A DNA stretch of 64,000 nt. Origin: JBHGYD01 sp041920415 (lineage in GTDB: Bacteria; Bacillota; Bacilli; Bacillales; Anoxybacillaceae). The translations under genes and the position numbers were made by a program. Positions 52,803-61,779 of this stretch are shown in pieces; position 1 is the stretch's first letter, and every line of letters starts with the position of its first letter. The notes under the pieces were generated by a model. The model made no database searches. It saw only the letters and a program-made list of their open reading frames with translations, and was not told where the DNA came from. The DNA lies in the NCBI GenBank assembly GCA_041920415.1, contig JBHGYD010000028.1, positions 62,001 through 126,000 on the forward strand, given 5' to 3'.

Positions 52803-53576
52803 CTATTTTCCTTTGAATTGCGCTGGACGTTTTTCGATAAACGCTTGTACGCCTTCTTTCGCATCTTCAGAAAGAAACACTTTTCCGAATAGCTCTGCCT
52901 CATAGCTTACAGCTTCATGGAAAGGTTTTGATTTCGCAGCGTTCAACAACTCAATTGTCGCACGAACAGAAATTGGGCTTTTTTGTGCGATTTTATTCGC
53001 TAATGTTTTTGCTTCTTGTAACAACCGCTCTTCTGGAACTGCTCGGTTCGCTAATCCCCATTGAACCGCCTCCGTACCAGTAATCGGCTCGCTTGTCCAC
53101 ATCATTTCTGCTGCTTTTCCAAAGCCGACGTAACGCGTCAATCGTTGCGTTCCGGCAAAACCTGGAATAATGCCAAGCTGTAACTCCGGTAACCCTAATT
53201 TTGCATTTTCGGCTACTAGACGAATATGGCAGCCCATCGCAAGCTCTAAGCCCCCTCCTAACGCTGCCCCATGAATCGCCGCAATGACTGGTTTTGGAAA
53301 CTGCTCTAATCGCTCCATCACCTGTTGACCAGTACGAGCCAACTCCGCAGCTTGTTCACTCGAGCTAACCGCAGTAAACTCTTTAATATCTGCCCCAGCG
53401 GAAAAAAATCTCCCTTCCCCATGAAGAAGAATAACGCGAACATGATCATCATTCTCTAACTGGTCAAGAAGCGTTGAAAGCTCTTTCAAAACTACGGATG
53501 ACAGGGCGTTAGCTGGAGGACGCGAAAGAGTAACGGTCGCAACAAACCCCTCCGTATTCACTTTGAAAAACTCCAT
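52803..53576 (-). CDS. fadB: Enoyl-CoA hydratase (FadB/YsiB)
   Basis: 257 residues, crotonase fold. Oxyanion and CoA motifs in AAIHGAALGGGLELAMGCHIRL and the second glutamate in LGLPELQLGIIPGFAGTQRL. Hydrates trans-2-enoyl-CoA in beta-oxidation. Start at 53576 with GGGGAGAGGAG. In B. subtilis it lies in the lcfA-fadR-fadB-etfB-etfA operon, as here. Confidence 0.94.
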   Translation of the reverse strand: MEFFKVNTEGFVATVTLSRPPANALSSVVLKELSTLLDQLENDDHVRVILLHGEGRFFSAGADIKEFTAVSSSEQAAELARTGQQVMERLEQFPKPVIAAIHGAALGGGLELAMGCHIRLVAENAKLGLPELQLGIIPGFAGTQRLTRYVGFGKAAEMMWTSEPITGTEAVQWGLANRAVPEERLLQEAKTLANKIAQKSPISVRATIELLNAAKSKPFHEAVSYEAELFGKVFLSEDAKEGVQAFIEKRPAQFKGK

Positions 53577-53614
53577 GTTCTCCTCTCCCCTTTTATAGAT
53601 TAACAAGCAAGTGT

Positions 53615-54202
53615 TTAAGTGGCCGAACAGCCTCTTGTCAGCAGCTCATGAACTGGCTTCGCTAAAGCGGCTAAATCGTATTTTTGCTCATTCATTACCC
53701 ACGTCGTTACCGTTTCATCAATCGTTCCAAAAATCATTTGTCTCGCAAGGCGAATATCTAAGTCTTTGCGAAACTCCCCTTTTTCAATTCCTTCTTTTAC
53801 AATTTGTTCAACCACTCGCAAATATCCTTTCAACACTTCATTAATTCGTAAACGAAGCTCTTTGTTCGATTGCCGTAACTCGAGCTGGGTAACGATGGCC
53901 AAGTGGTGATCCGCTGATAGGAGTTGAAAATGTTTTTTTACCAACACGTATAACTTCTCCGAAGGACTCGAAATTCCTTCTATTTCTTTTTGGATTTTCT
54001 CAATAAATGTCCCCATTTTTTCTTGAAAAAGTGAAACGAGTATATCTTCTTTATTTTTAAAATAAAGATAAATTGTTCCGTCTGCTACCCCTGCTTGTTT
54101 CGCAATTTTGGAAACTTGCGCTTGGTGATAGCCGTTTTCAGCAATTACAACCACAGCTGCTTCGATAATTTGTTTAAATTTTGGCTTATTTCTTTTCAAC
54201 AT
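53615..54202 (-). CDS. fadR: TetR-family fatty acid degradation regulator FadR (YsiA)
   Basis: 195 residues. N-terminal TetR helix-turn-helix (KIAKQAGVADGTIYLYFKNKEDIL) and a helical acyl-CoA-binding domain. Represses beta-oxidation genes and is released by long-chain acyl-CoA. Start at 54202 after AAAGGGGA. Its own operator-like palindrome lies 17 bp upstream. Confidence 0.94.
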   Translation of the reverse strand: MLKRNKPKFKQIIEAAVVVIAENGYHQAQVSKIAKQAGVADGTIYLYFKNKEDILVSLFQEKMGTFIEKIQKEIEGISSPSEKLYVLVKKHFQLLSADHHLAIVTQLELRQSNKELRLRINEVLKGYLRVVEQIVKEGIEKGEFRKDLDIRLARQMIFGTIDETVTTWVMNEQKYDLAALAKPVHELLTRGCSAT

Positions 54203-54218
54203 ACATTCCCCTTTTTCA

Positions 54219-54244
54219 AATATGAATGAATAATCATTCATATT
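54219..54244. promoter_or_regulatory. FadR operator in front of fadR
   Basis: A perfect palindrome with 11-bp arms (AATATGAATGA / TCATTCATATT) and a 4-bp centre. Its core TGAATGAATAATCATTCA fits the published Bacillus FadR site TGAATGAMTAMTCATTCA. It implies autoregulation of fadR, and through it of fadB and perhaps etfBA. Confidence 0.88.
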
Positions 54245-54340
54245 TTTATTTTAAAAATTATCTTCACAACTTGTCAAGATAAAAAACGTTTCATTCCGCT
54301 GAACCTCAAAAGAAAGAGCCTTTTTACTTGGTAGACCTTT

Positions 54341-56014
54341 TTACAGTTTTTTGCTTTCCTCTTCCACTAACACACGGCGCAAAATTTTTCCGACTGCTGT
54401 TTTCGGAAGTTCTTTGCGAAACTCATAGATGCGTGGTACTTTATAGGCTGCCAATCGATTTCTCATAAATTGATCTAATTCTTCTTCCGTGCATTGTTCG
54501 CCTTCTTTTAAAACGACGAATGCTTTCACTGTTTCTCCACGATACTCATGTGGAACGCCGACAACGACCGCTTCTTGTACTTTCGGGTGTTCATATAATA
54601 CTTCTTCTACTTCGCGTGGATAAATGTTATAACCGCTTGCAATAATCATATCTTTCTTGCGGTCGACAATAAAGAAATACCCTCGCTCATCCATATATCC
54701 TAAATCTCCCGTATACAGCCAACCGTCTCGCAATACACCTTCCGTTTCAAACGGCTGGTTCCAATATCCTTTCATGACTTGTGGACCGCGAACAACAAGT
54801 TCTCCAATTTCGTTCACATTCGCTTCTTGACCTGTTTCAAGCGAAATAATTTTTGCCTCTGTGTCCGGCCATGGAACGCCGATGCTTCCTTTTACCCTCT
54901 CTCCGTCCCACAAAAAATTTCCATGGGTAACAGGGGAGGCTTCTGTTAAACCGTATCCTTCAATGAGCTTGCCACCGGTTAATTTTTCAAACTTTTCTTG
55001 CACCTCGATTGGTAATGGAGCAGATCCACTAATACATGCTTTAATCGAAGATAAATCATAGCGTGATAGGTGTGGATGATTTAATAATGCAATATACATC
55101 GTCGGCGCACCTGGAAATAACGTTGGTTTTTGCTTCTGAATCGTTTTTAACGTCGTTTCAACATCAAACTTTGGAAGGAGAATCATTTTATATGCTTGCA
55201 TAATCGATAAGTTCATAATCGTCGTCATTCCATACACGTGGAAAAACGGCAATACTCCTAAAATTATTTCGTTTCCTTTTTCACAACGATACATCCAGTG
55301 AGCGCACATCAACGTATTCGCAATTAAATTCCGATGGGTAAGCATCGCCGCTTTTGGAAATCCGGTTGTTCCTCCTGTATATTGCAGCAGGGCAATGTCC
55401 TCAATCGGGTCAATATTTATCTCTATTTCTTTCGCTTCTGTTGAAGCAATGATATTCTTAAATAAATGTTGATCATCCCGTTCTTCGATTTTGACAAGAG
55501 GTTGATTTTGTTTTTTTTGCATAAACGGATAAAGCAGTTGTTTAGTGAATGGTAGATAATCCTTTATACTCGTTACAATGAGATGTTTTAACGAGGTGAC
55601 CGCTTTTACTTTTACGGCTTTTGGATAAAGCGTATCCAATGTAATTAATACCGTTGCCCCGCTATCGTTGAGTTGATACTCAAGCTCTCGTTCTGTATAA
55701 AGTGGATTCGTTTGTACGACAATGCCACCAGCCAACAGCACTCCATAATAACTAATTACTGATTGAGGACAGTTTGGGAGCATAATTGAAACACGATCCC
55801 CTTTTTTTAAGCCAAGCTTCACAAGGTAGTTCGCTAATTTTAACGCTTGTTCATACACTTCTTGAAACGTTAACTCTTTTCCAAGAAAATGAATCGCATG
55901 TTTGTGTGCAAATTGCGCCGCGGTTTCTTTTAAATAATCTTGCAACGTCTTTGGCGGATAATGAAGTTGATGCGGGATTTGTGGCGGATAATAAGCGAGC
56001 CATGGCTTTTCCAT
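54341..56014 (-). CDS. lcfA: Long-chain fatty-acid--CoA ligase (LcfA)
   Basis: 557 residues, ANL superfamily. P-loop-like LLQYTGGTTGFPKAAMLTH, EGYGLTEASPVTHGN, WLYTGDLGYMDERGYF and the C-terminal lysine in PKTAVGKILRRVL. Activates fatty acids to acyl-CoA, which is both the beta-oxidation substrate and the FadR inducer. Start follows AAAGGGGG. No clear terminator separates it from fadR. Confidence 0.95.
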   Translation of the reverse strand: MEKPWLAYYPPQIPHQLHYPPKTLQDYLKETAAQFAHKHAIHFLGKELTFQEVYEQALKLANYLVKLGLKKGDRVSIMLPNCPQSVISYYGVLLAGGIVVQTNPLYTERELEYQLNDSGATVLITLDTLYPKAVKVKAVTSLKHLIVTSIKDYLPFTKQLLYPFMQKKQNQPLVKIEERDDQHLFKNIIASTEAKEIEINIDPIEDIALLQYTGGTTGFPKAAMLTHRNLIANTLMCAHWMYRCEKGNEIILGVLPFFHVYGMTTIMNLSIMQAYKMILLPKFDVETTLKTIQKQKPTLFPGAPTMYIALLNHPHLSRYDLSSIKACISGSAPLPIEVQEKFEKLTGGKLIEGYGLTEASPVTHGNFLWDGERVKGSIGVPWPDTEAKIISLETGQEANVNEIGELVVRGPQVMKGYWNQPFETEGVLRDGWLYTGDLGYMDERGYFFIVDRKKDMIIASGYNIYPREVEEVLYEHPKVQEAVVVGVPHEYRGETVKAFVVLKEGEQCTEEELDQFMRNRLAAYKVPRIYEFRKELPKTAVGKILRRVLVEEESKKL

Positions 56015-56062
56015 CGTATTCCCCCTTTACGTTTGATAATTCTGACTATTTATTTTTATTTT

Positions 56063-56089
56063 ATTATATTTTTCGAAATTTTACATCAA
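56063..56089 (-). promoter_or_regulatory. Probable lcfA promoter
   Basis: Minus strand TTGATG (56089-56084), 15 bp, TATAAT (56068-56063). The spacing is short but the -10 is perfect. The -35 abuts the upstream terminator. Confidence 0.45.
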
Positions 56090-56132
56090 AAAAAAAAGCG
56101 ACCTAAAACAAACTGTTTTAGGTCGCCTTTTT
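56090..56132. terminator. Terminator upstream of lcfA
   Basis: A perfect 13-bp stem GCGACCTAAAACA / TGTTTTAGGTCGC followed by a long T-run on the minus strand. It ends the polX-mutS2-yshE transcript right after the small peptide gene. Confidence 0.92.
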
Positions 56133-56214
56133 ACACAAAAAATAGTAGATAAACAATCCCAATTACGAGAAAAACTCCACATAAGACAAACAATACTTTT
56201 GCTAATGTTTCCAT
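56131..56214 (-). CDS. 27-residue hydrophobic peptide
   Basis: An ATG at 56214 with GAGGGG seven bases upstream opens a 27-codon frame: METLAKVLFVLCGVFLVIGI then VYLLFFV, ending in TAA. It is a single membrane helix with a short N-terminus. It lies 23 bp after yshE and directly before the terminator, so it is inside the transcript. Function unknown; a small membrane-partner peptide is a guess. Confidence 0.6.
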   Translation of the reverse strand: METLAKVLFVLCGVFLVIGIVYLLFFV

Positions 56215-56237
56215 ATGCCCGCCCCTCATAACTGTTT

Positions 56238-56645
56238 CTAGCGAATACTTTCTCCAATGACAAACGATAAGCCAATCGAAATAACCATGGAAATGAGTCC
56301 AACAGCGCGATTATCTTTGGCAATTTCTTCATCGATGTTAAACTTCGGTGTTAGAAATTCATAGATAAAATAAGCAATTAACAACAAAATAAATCCATAT
56401 ACTCCCCAACCAATCATAGAAAGCAGTGAGTCATGGTGGCGAATGGCGTAACGGAAAATATTAGCGATGCCAAAAATTTTTCCTCCCGTTGCCATCGCAA
56501 CCGCCACGTTTCCGTTTTGAATTTCATCCCAATTTTTATATTTGGTGACAAGTTCAAAAATAGCTAAAAACACGACCATACAAAGAACGGCTACGCTAAA
56601 ATTGGCCGCAATTTTGACTACTTCATTTTCCCAAAAGGAGTTCAT
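56238..56645 (-). CDS. yshE: DUF350 membrane protein YshE
   Basis: 135 residues with four membrane helices. The pattern LELVTKYKNWDEIQNGNVAVA and DNRAVGLISMVISIGLSF is typical of the UPF0719/DUF350 family. Function unknown. Follows mutS2 by 15 bp, as in B. subtilis. Confidence 0.88.
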   Translation of the reverse strand: MNSFWENEVVKIAANFSVAVLCMVVFLAIFELVTKYKNWDEIQNGNVAVAMATGGKIFGIANIFRYAIRHHDSLLSMIGWGVYGFILLLIAYFIYEFLTPKFNIDEEIAKDNRAVGLISMVISIGLSFVIGESIR

Positions 56646-56660
56646 CGCCTTCGCCCCTTA

Positions 56661-59018
56661 TCATTTCAATTCCACAATGGTGACACCCGTTCCGCCTTCG
56701 GTTGCTTCGCCGAAACGAATACTTTTCACGGAACGATGTTTTTTCAAAAATTCTTGTACTCCTTTTCGCAACGCTCCCGTTCCTTTCCCATGAATAATGG
56801 AAACGCGCGGATATCCAGCTAAAAGCGCATCGTCAATATATTTTTCCACTCGCGCAATCGCATCCTCATAACGTTCACCGCGCAAATCAAGCTCGAGTCC
56901 AACATGATACTCTTTTCCTTTGACCGTCGCTAACGGTTTTGTTTCTGTCGGTTTGGCGCTGCCGATATATTCAAGTTGCTGTTCTTTGATTTTCATTTTT
57001 AAAATGCCGAGCTGCACTTGCCATTCATCGTCAGATACTTTTTCAAGTAAATAACCTTTCTGGTTTAAATGAACAACTTTTACCTCGTCACCAGGGCGGA
57101 ATTCATGGTGCACTCGTTTCGCTGTTTGTGCTTTTTTCTTCGAATCGAGCGTTGGCGCCGCTTCTTCTAATCGTTTTTTCGCAGCAATGAGCTCATGTTC
57201 CTTAATTTCCGCAAGTTTTTCTTTCTGCATTTTTCGAAGTTCGCGAATAATTTCTTCCGCTTCCCGTTGAGAGGCTTTAACGATTTCTATCGCTTTTCGT
57301 TTCGCTTCCTCGATGAGTTCATCACGTTTTTCGTTCAGTTCCTCCAACTTCTGCTCCCATTCGTTGCGCAGTCTCTCCGCTTCTTTTCGCTCGTCTTCAG
57401 CTTGTTTCCACTCTTCTTCCGCACGTTTTTTACTATTCTCAAGCGAAGCAATCATATTTTCGACCTTATTGCTTTCAGAGCTTATATAGCCTTTCGCTCG
57501 TTCAATAATCCGCTCATCTAAGCCGAGCCGCTTCGATATTTCAAACGCGTTGCTTCGCCCCGGAACACCGATTAATAATTTATACGTTGGACGTAACGTT
57601 TCGACGTCAAATTCGACGCTCGCATTGATGACACCGCGGCGATTGTATCCATATGCTTTTAATTCTGGATAATGCGTCGTCGCAACCACACGCGCTCCAC
57701 GATGATACACTTCATCTAAAATGGCAATTGCCAACGCCGCCCCTTCTTGCGGGTCTGTTCCGGCTCCCAACTCATCAAAAAGAACGAGACTATCGTGATC
57801 AACGTTACGCAAAATATCGACAATGTTGACCATATGAGATGAAAACGTACTTAAACTTTGCTCAATCGATTGTTCGTCACCGATATCCGCGTAAACAGAG
57901 CGAAACACTGCTAGCTCCGAACCGTCCAATGCCGGAATAAAGAGCCCTGCTTGCGCCATGAGCGTCAACAGACCAATCGTTTTTAATGTCACCGTTTTTC
58001 CGCCTGTATTAGGACCGGTAATGACAATCGTTGTATAGTCTTTGCCAAGCTCAATGTCATTCGGAACGACAATGTTCGGGTCAATGAGCGGATGGCGTGC
58101 CTTCAATAAGCGAATATAGCCACGATCGTTCATGAGCGGTTTTGTTGCGTTCATTTTCTGAGCATATTTCGCTTTTGTAAAAATGAAGTCCAATTCGGCC
58201 AATATCTCGACATTGGCAAGAAGAACATCCGCTTGTTCTGCTACTTTTCCGGTCAGTTCGATTAAAATTCGTTCAATCTCTTGCTTTTCTTTCGCGCGCG
58301 CTTCTTGTAGCTGATTGTTTAAATCAACAACTGCCTGTGGCTCAATAAATAATGTAGCCCCTGAAGAAGATTGATCATGAACAATGCCGCCGTATGCATG
58401 GCGATATTCTTGCTTTACGGGAATAACATAGCGCTCATTACGAATCGTAATAATGGCATCAGATAGCATCTTTTGAGCAGACGAAGAGCGAATCATGCTC
58501 TCAAGCTTTTCGCGAATTCTCGTTTCTGTGTTTCGGAGTTGCTGACGAATGGAACGCAATCGGTCGCTCGCGTGATCTAGCACTTCACCATAATCGTCAA
58601 TACAATTTTTGATTGCTTGTTCCACTTCAGGTAAAGCAACAATTTGCTCAACGTATTGTAATAAATGCGGAAGCTCCACTTTCTCATCGCTTAACGATTC
58701 GATAAAATTTTTTATTTGTCTGCTTGCATAAATGGTGCTAGCAATATCAAGCAGTTCGTGCGGACTTAGCGTTCCACCGATTTTTGCCCGTTTCAGACTT
58801 GAACGAATATCAAAAATCCCTCCAAGCGGAACATGCCCACGAAGGCGGATTGCCGCAACCGCTTCATCCGTTTCTTCTTGCCACTTGACGACCTCGGCAA
58901 AATCAAAGGAAGGAACGAGCTTTTCGACTTTCTCTTTTCCTAGCGATGAAGACACATATTCTAATAACTGTGTTTTTACTTTGTCAAACTCTAACACTTT
59001 GAAAATTCGTGTATGCAC
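56661..59018 (-). CDS. mutS2: MutS2, ribosome-rescue/anti-recombination ATPase with Smr domain
   Basis: 785 residues, identical in length to B. subtilis MutS2. MutS-type core with Walker A GPNTGGKT and FDELGAGTDPQEGAALA, a long coiled coil (about 510-620, Glu/Lys/Arg rich), a KOW-like segment, then the Smr nuclease domain (LDLRGERYEDA; IHGKGTGALRKG). It lacks the MutS mismatch-binding domain. In Bacillus it senses collided ribosomes. The start is GTG at 59018 with GGAGGG. Confidence 0.95.
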   Translation of the reverse strand: MHTRIFKVLEFDKVKTQLLEYVSSSLGKEKVEKLVPSFDFAEVVKWQEETDEAVAAIRLRGHVPLGGIFDIRSSLKRAKIGGTLSPHELLDIASTIYASRQIKNFIESLSDEKVELPHLLQYVEQIVALPEVEQAIKNCIDDYGEVLDHASDRLRSIRQQLRNTETRIREKLESMIRSSSAQKMLSDAIITIRNERYVIPVKQEYRHAYGGIVHDQSSSGATLFIEPQAVVDLNNQLQEARAKEKQEIERILIELTGKVAEQADVLLANVEILAELDFIFTKAKYAQKMNATKPLMNDRGYIRLLKARHPLIDPNIVVPNDIELGKDYTTIVITGPNTGGKTVTLKTIGLLTLMAQAGLFIPALDGSELAVFRSVYADIGDEQSIEQSLSTFSSHMVNIVDILRNVDHDSLVLFDELGAGTDPQEGAALAIAILDEVYHRGARVVATTHYPELKAYGYNRRGVINASVEFDVETLRPTYKLLIGVPGRSNAFEISKRLGLDERIIERAKGYISSESNKVENMIASLENSKKRAEEEWKQAEDERKEAERLRNEWEQKLEELNEKRDELIEEAKRKAIEIVKASQREAEEIIRELRKMQKEKLAEIKEHELIAAKKRLEEAAPTLDSKKKAQTAKRVHHEFRPGDEVKVVHLNQKGYLLEKVSDDEWQVQLGILKMKIKEQQLEYIGSAKPTETKPLATVKGKEYHVGLELDLRGERYEDAIARVEKYIDDALLAGYPRVSIIHGKGTGALRKGVQEFLKKHRSVKSIRFGEATEGGTGVTIVELK

Positions 59019-59040
59019 CGATGAAAACCCTCCATATTTG

Positions 59041-60765
59041 CTATTTTTCGTCATGTCGCCGCAAAAACTGGCGCAGCTCTTCTAGTGTCCATGTGTTAAT
59101 GACCGTGTCTTTGCGAATCCAGCCTTTTCGGGCCGCTGCCACACCCACTTTCATATCATCTAACATATCCAAATGATGCGCATCCGTGTTGATGGCGATT
59201 TTCACGCCAGCATCTTGCGCTTTTTTCAAGTACGAATACGTTAAATCAAGACGATGTGGATTGGCGTTTAATTCAAGAGCCGTATTTGTTTCGCGTGCCA
59301 ACTCAATGAGCATGTCTACATCTACATCGTAACCATCGCGCCGCCCAATTAGTCGACCTGTTGGATGAGCAATGAGATCGACATGGCGATTGTTCAGCGC
59401 TGCTTTTAACCGTTCCATTATAACATCGCGCGGCTGTGAAAATCCCGAGTGAATCGCAGCAATCACAAAGTCCAGTTCTTTAAGCACTTTGTCATCATAA
59501 TCGAGCGTACCATCCGGTAAAATGTCCATTTCTATGCCTGCTAAAATGGTAAAATCGCCGTATTTCGCATTTAACCGTTCGATTTCTTCACGTTGCCGTT
59601 TTAATCGTTCGACTGTTAAGCCGTTCGCTACTTTTAAATATTGGGAATGGTCGGTAATCGCCATATATCGATATCCTTTTTTACGGCACGCTTCTGCCAT
59701 TTCCTCTATGGAGCACGCTCCATCACTCCAAGCGGAATGCATATGCAAATCCCCTTTGATATCAGTAAGCTGAATAAGGGGATAGTCTTCTTGATACCGC
59801 TCTACTTCACTTCCATCTTCGCGCAACTCCGGTGGAATAAACGGCAAATGGAAATGAGCAAAAAACTCTCTTTCATCCACAAACGTGATCATTTCTCCTG
59901 TTTCGATGTTTTCGACTCCATATTCGCTAATTTTTCCCCCGCGTTCTTTCGCAAGTTGCCGCATCCGTACATTATGTTCTTTAGAACCAGTAAAATGATG
60001 CAAAGTGGTTGCAAATTGTTCCGGGGTTACTAAGCGAAAATCGACAGCAATCTCATAGTCATAGCGAAGCTGTAACGATACTTTTGTGTCGCCGCTGGCA
60101 ATGACATCGGAAACATTGGCTAACGCAACTAATTGTTCACGTACCCGCTGCGGCTCATTAGTTGCAATAATAAAATCTAAATCTTTCACCGTTTCCTTCA
60201 TGCGCCGCAAGCTTCCGGCCCGAGAAAAACGAATGACTCCGTCCATCTTCTCAAGTTGGCGCTCAATTTCCTCGGCAATCGGCAGTACCAGTGCAAGCGG
60301 CAAACGATCGGGACGAGAGCCCATCTCTTCAATTGCGGCTAAAATTTTCGATTCTGTTTTCTTTCCGAATCCTGCAAGTGCCTGCACTTTCTGTTCCAAA
60401 CAAGCGGTCTTTAAAGACTCGACATCAACAATCCCAAGTTCTTGATATAGCTTGGCAATTTTTTTGCCGCCAAGTCCGGGGATTTTTAAAAGAGAAAATA
60501 AACTAGACGGAATTTCTCGTTGTAATTCCTCAAGTACCGTCGATTTCCCTGTTTCAAGAAACTCGTGAATGACGGCAGACGTTCCTTTTCCGATTCCGGG
60601 AAGCGACGTAAAATCGTTTATTTCCGCTAAACTACGTTCATCGGCTTCTAACGCGCTCGCGGCCTTGCGAAACGCAGCAATTTTAAACGGATTTTCCCCT
60701 TTGATTTCCATATGCAACGCAATTGTTTCTAATAGCTCAATGACATCTTTTTTATTCGCTAGCAT
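59041..60765 (-). CDS. polX: DNA polymerase X with PHP domain (PolX/YshC)
   Basis: 574 residues. N-terminal family X polymerase with helix-hairpin-helix (FTSLPGIGKGTSAVI), catalytic region FSRAGSLRRMKETVKDLDFI and DFRL; C-terminal PHP exonuclease (KGDLHMHSAWSDGA, IAIHSGFSQ, LNANPHRLDL, INTDAHHLD). Gap-filling base-excision repair enzyme. The ATG follows TAGGTGG. Starts the polX-mutS2-yshE operon. Confidence 0.95.
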   Translation of the reverse strand: MLANKKDVIELLETIALHMEIKGENPFKIAAFRKAASALEADERSLAEINDFTSLPGIGKGTSAVIHEFLETGKSTVLEELQREIPSSLFSLLKIPGLGGKKIAKLYQELGIVDVESLKTACLEQKVQALAGFGKKTESKILAAIEEMGSRPDRLPLALVLPIAEEIERQLEKMDGVIRFSRAGSLRRMKETVKDLDFIIATNEPQRVREQLVALANVSDVIASGDTKVSLQLRYDYEIAVDFRLVTPEQFATTLHHFTGSKEHNVRMRQLAKERGGKISEYGVENIETGEMITFVDEREFFAHFHLPFIPPELREDGSEVERYQEDYPLIQLTDIKGDLHMHSAWSDGACSIEEMAEACRKKGYRYMAITDHSQYLKVANGLTVERLKRQREEIERLNAKYGDFTILAGIEMDILPDGTLDYDDKVLKELDFVIAAIHSGFSQPRDVIMERLKAALNNRHVDLIAHPTGRLIGRRDGYDVDVDMLIELARETNTALELNANPHRLDLTYSYLKKAQDAGVKIAINTDAHHLDMLDDMKVGVAAARKGWIRKDTVINTWTLEELRQFLRRHDEK

Positions 60766-60801
60766 AAAAACACCACCTATACGTACGATCCACTACGAAA
60801 A

Positions 60802-60830
60802 ATGATACAAGTTTTTCGTGAAAAGTACAA
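60802..60830 (-). promoter_or_regulatory. Possible polX promoter
   Basis: Minus strand TTGTAC (60830-60825), 17 bp, TATCAT (60807-60802). The -35 is weak and overlaps the tail of the upstream terminator. Confidence 0.4.
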
Positions 60831-60862
60831 AAAAACTTCCCTATATTCTTATAGAGAAGTTG
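60826..60862 (-). terminator. Terminator of zapA-yshB
   Basis: Stem AACTTCTCTATA / TATAGGGAAGTT (one G-T pair) followed by seven T on the minus strand, right after yshB. Confidence 0.88.
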
Positions 60863-61402
60863 TTATGCCATATAGTGAATCCACATGTGCTTTAACATAT
60901 TGGACAAAAATGGGGTATGTTTGACAATGATACTTGCCATAAACGAATGTTGGAGCTGAGCTTGCAAACTTTGAATCGGAATGAGCGCGCCAACATAAAG
61001 GAACAGAAAGACAAGTAAGTATACCTCAACAAATCCTAACGCTCCGCCGGCCCAGCGATTTATGCTTCGCAACAATGGCAATTGAGCAACAAAATCGAGC
61101 ATCGAACCGATAATTTGCATGACAATTTTCGTGGTAAAAAATAAAATCGCAAACGCCATGGCCCGATAGTATGCTTCATCAAGATGGGCGCTTTCAAATA
61201 ACATTTTGACCGTTTCCGGGTCGCCGAAAGAAGGATACGGAATCCATAACTTGAGCGTTGGCGCGAATTTTTCGTAGTTCATATAAGCAACGACAAACGC
61301 GATAATAAACCCTGTCATATGAATAAATTGCAAAATAAATCCGCGTTTTAAGCCAATCATAAATCCCATTAAAAGGATGAAAAGCAATACTAAATCAACC
61401 AT
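60863..61402 (-). CDS. yshB: CvpA-family membrane protein YshB
   Basis: 179 residues with four membrane helices. The N-terminal DLVLLFILLMGFMIGLKRGF and INRWAGGALGFVEVYLLVFL motifs are those of the CvpA family. In Bacillus it sits after zapA, as here. Function uncertain. Confidence 0.9.
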   Translation of the reverse strand: MVDLVLLFILLMGFMIGLKRGFILQFIHMTGFIIAFVVAYMNYEKFAPTLKLWIPYPSFGDPETVKMLFESAHLDEAYYRAMAFAILFFTTKIVMQIIGSMLDFVAQLPLLRSINRWAGGALGFVEVYLLVFLFLYVGALIPIQSLQAQLQHSFMASIIVKHTPFLSNMLKHMWIHYMA

Positions 61403-61406
61403 TCAG

Positions 61407-61670
61407 TCACTCATCCTTTTCTTTTTTCATTTGCTGTAAGAGGCGATCGTATTCCTCTTTTAATTTTATGTATTCATGAACGACATTGACAGCCGTTAAT
61501 ACAGCAAGTTTCGTAACATCTAATGTCGGGTTTTTCGCACTAATTTCTCGCATTTTATCATCCACAATCGACGCCACTAATCGAATATGGCTGGAGCTTT
61601 CCGTGCCGACAATCGAATATTGTTGACCATATATGTCGACCGTAATCCGCGTTTTTTGTTGCTCTGACAA
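61407..61670 (-). CDS. zapA: Cell division protein ZapA
   Basis: 87 residues. Promotes FtsZ bundling at mid-cell. TRITVDIYGQQYSIVG and HIRLVASIVDDKMREI form the globular head; the C-terminal ~35 residues are a coiled coil. The likely start is TTG at 61670 with a GGGGGA site; a longer frame from ATG 61739 runs through the promoter region. Confidence 0.93.
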   Translation of the reverse strand: MSEQQKTRITVDIYGQQYSIVGTESSSHIRLVASIVDDKMREISAKNPTLDVTKLAVLTAVNVVHEYIKLKEEYDRLLQQMKKEKDE

Positions 61671-61704
61671 ATTATTTCCCCCATTCGTAAAAATCCTAAT
61701 GTTT

Positions 61705-61713
61705 ATCATACCA
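61705..61713 (-). promoter_or_regulatory. Probable zapA promoter (extended -10)
   Basis: Minus strand TGGTATGAT, an extended -10 about 35 bp before the zapA TTG; it is divergent from and close to the rnhC promoter. Confidence 0.5.
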
Positions 61714-61720
61714 TGAATGC

Positions 61721-61729
61721 TGATATAAT
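61721..61729 (+). promoter_or_regulatory. Probable rnhC promoter (extended -10)
   Basis: TGATATAAT: a perfect -10 with TG extension, about 50 bp before rnhC. The zapA and rnhC -10 elements are back to back within 25 bp. Confidence 0.6.
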
Positions 61730-61779
61730 GAAAAGACATGACCTATTATGACGCAAATTTTTGATAGAAGGTGAGAAAA

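Noticed and set aside
52670..52903. Minus-strand frame between etfB and fadB that looked coding at its end
   Set aside because: Most of it overlaps fadB in another frame, it has no ribosome site and no recognisable family.
56030..56050. FadR-like site in the lcfA leader
   Set aside because: Only about 10 of 18 positions fit the consensus and one half is absent.
57195..57521. Plus-strand Phe/Leu-rich frame opposite mutS2
   Set aside because: It is the antisense of the Glu/Lys-rich coiled coil, whose composition creates long antisense frames.
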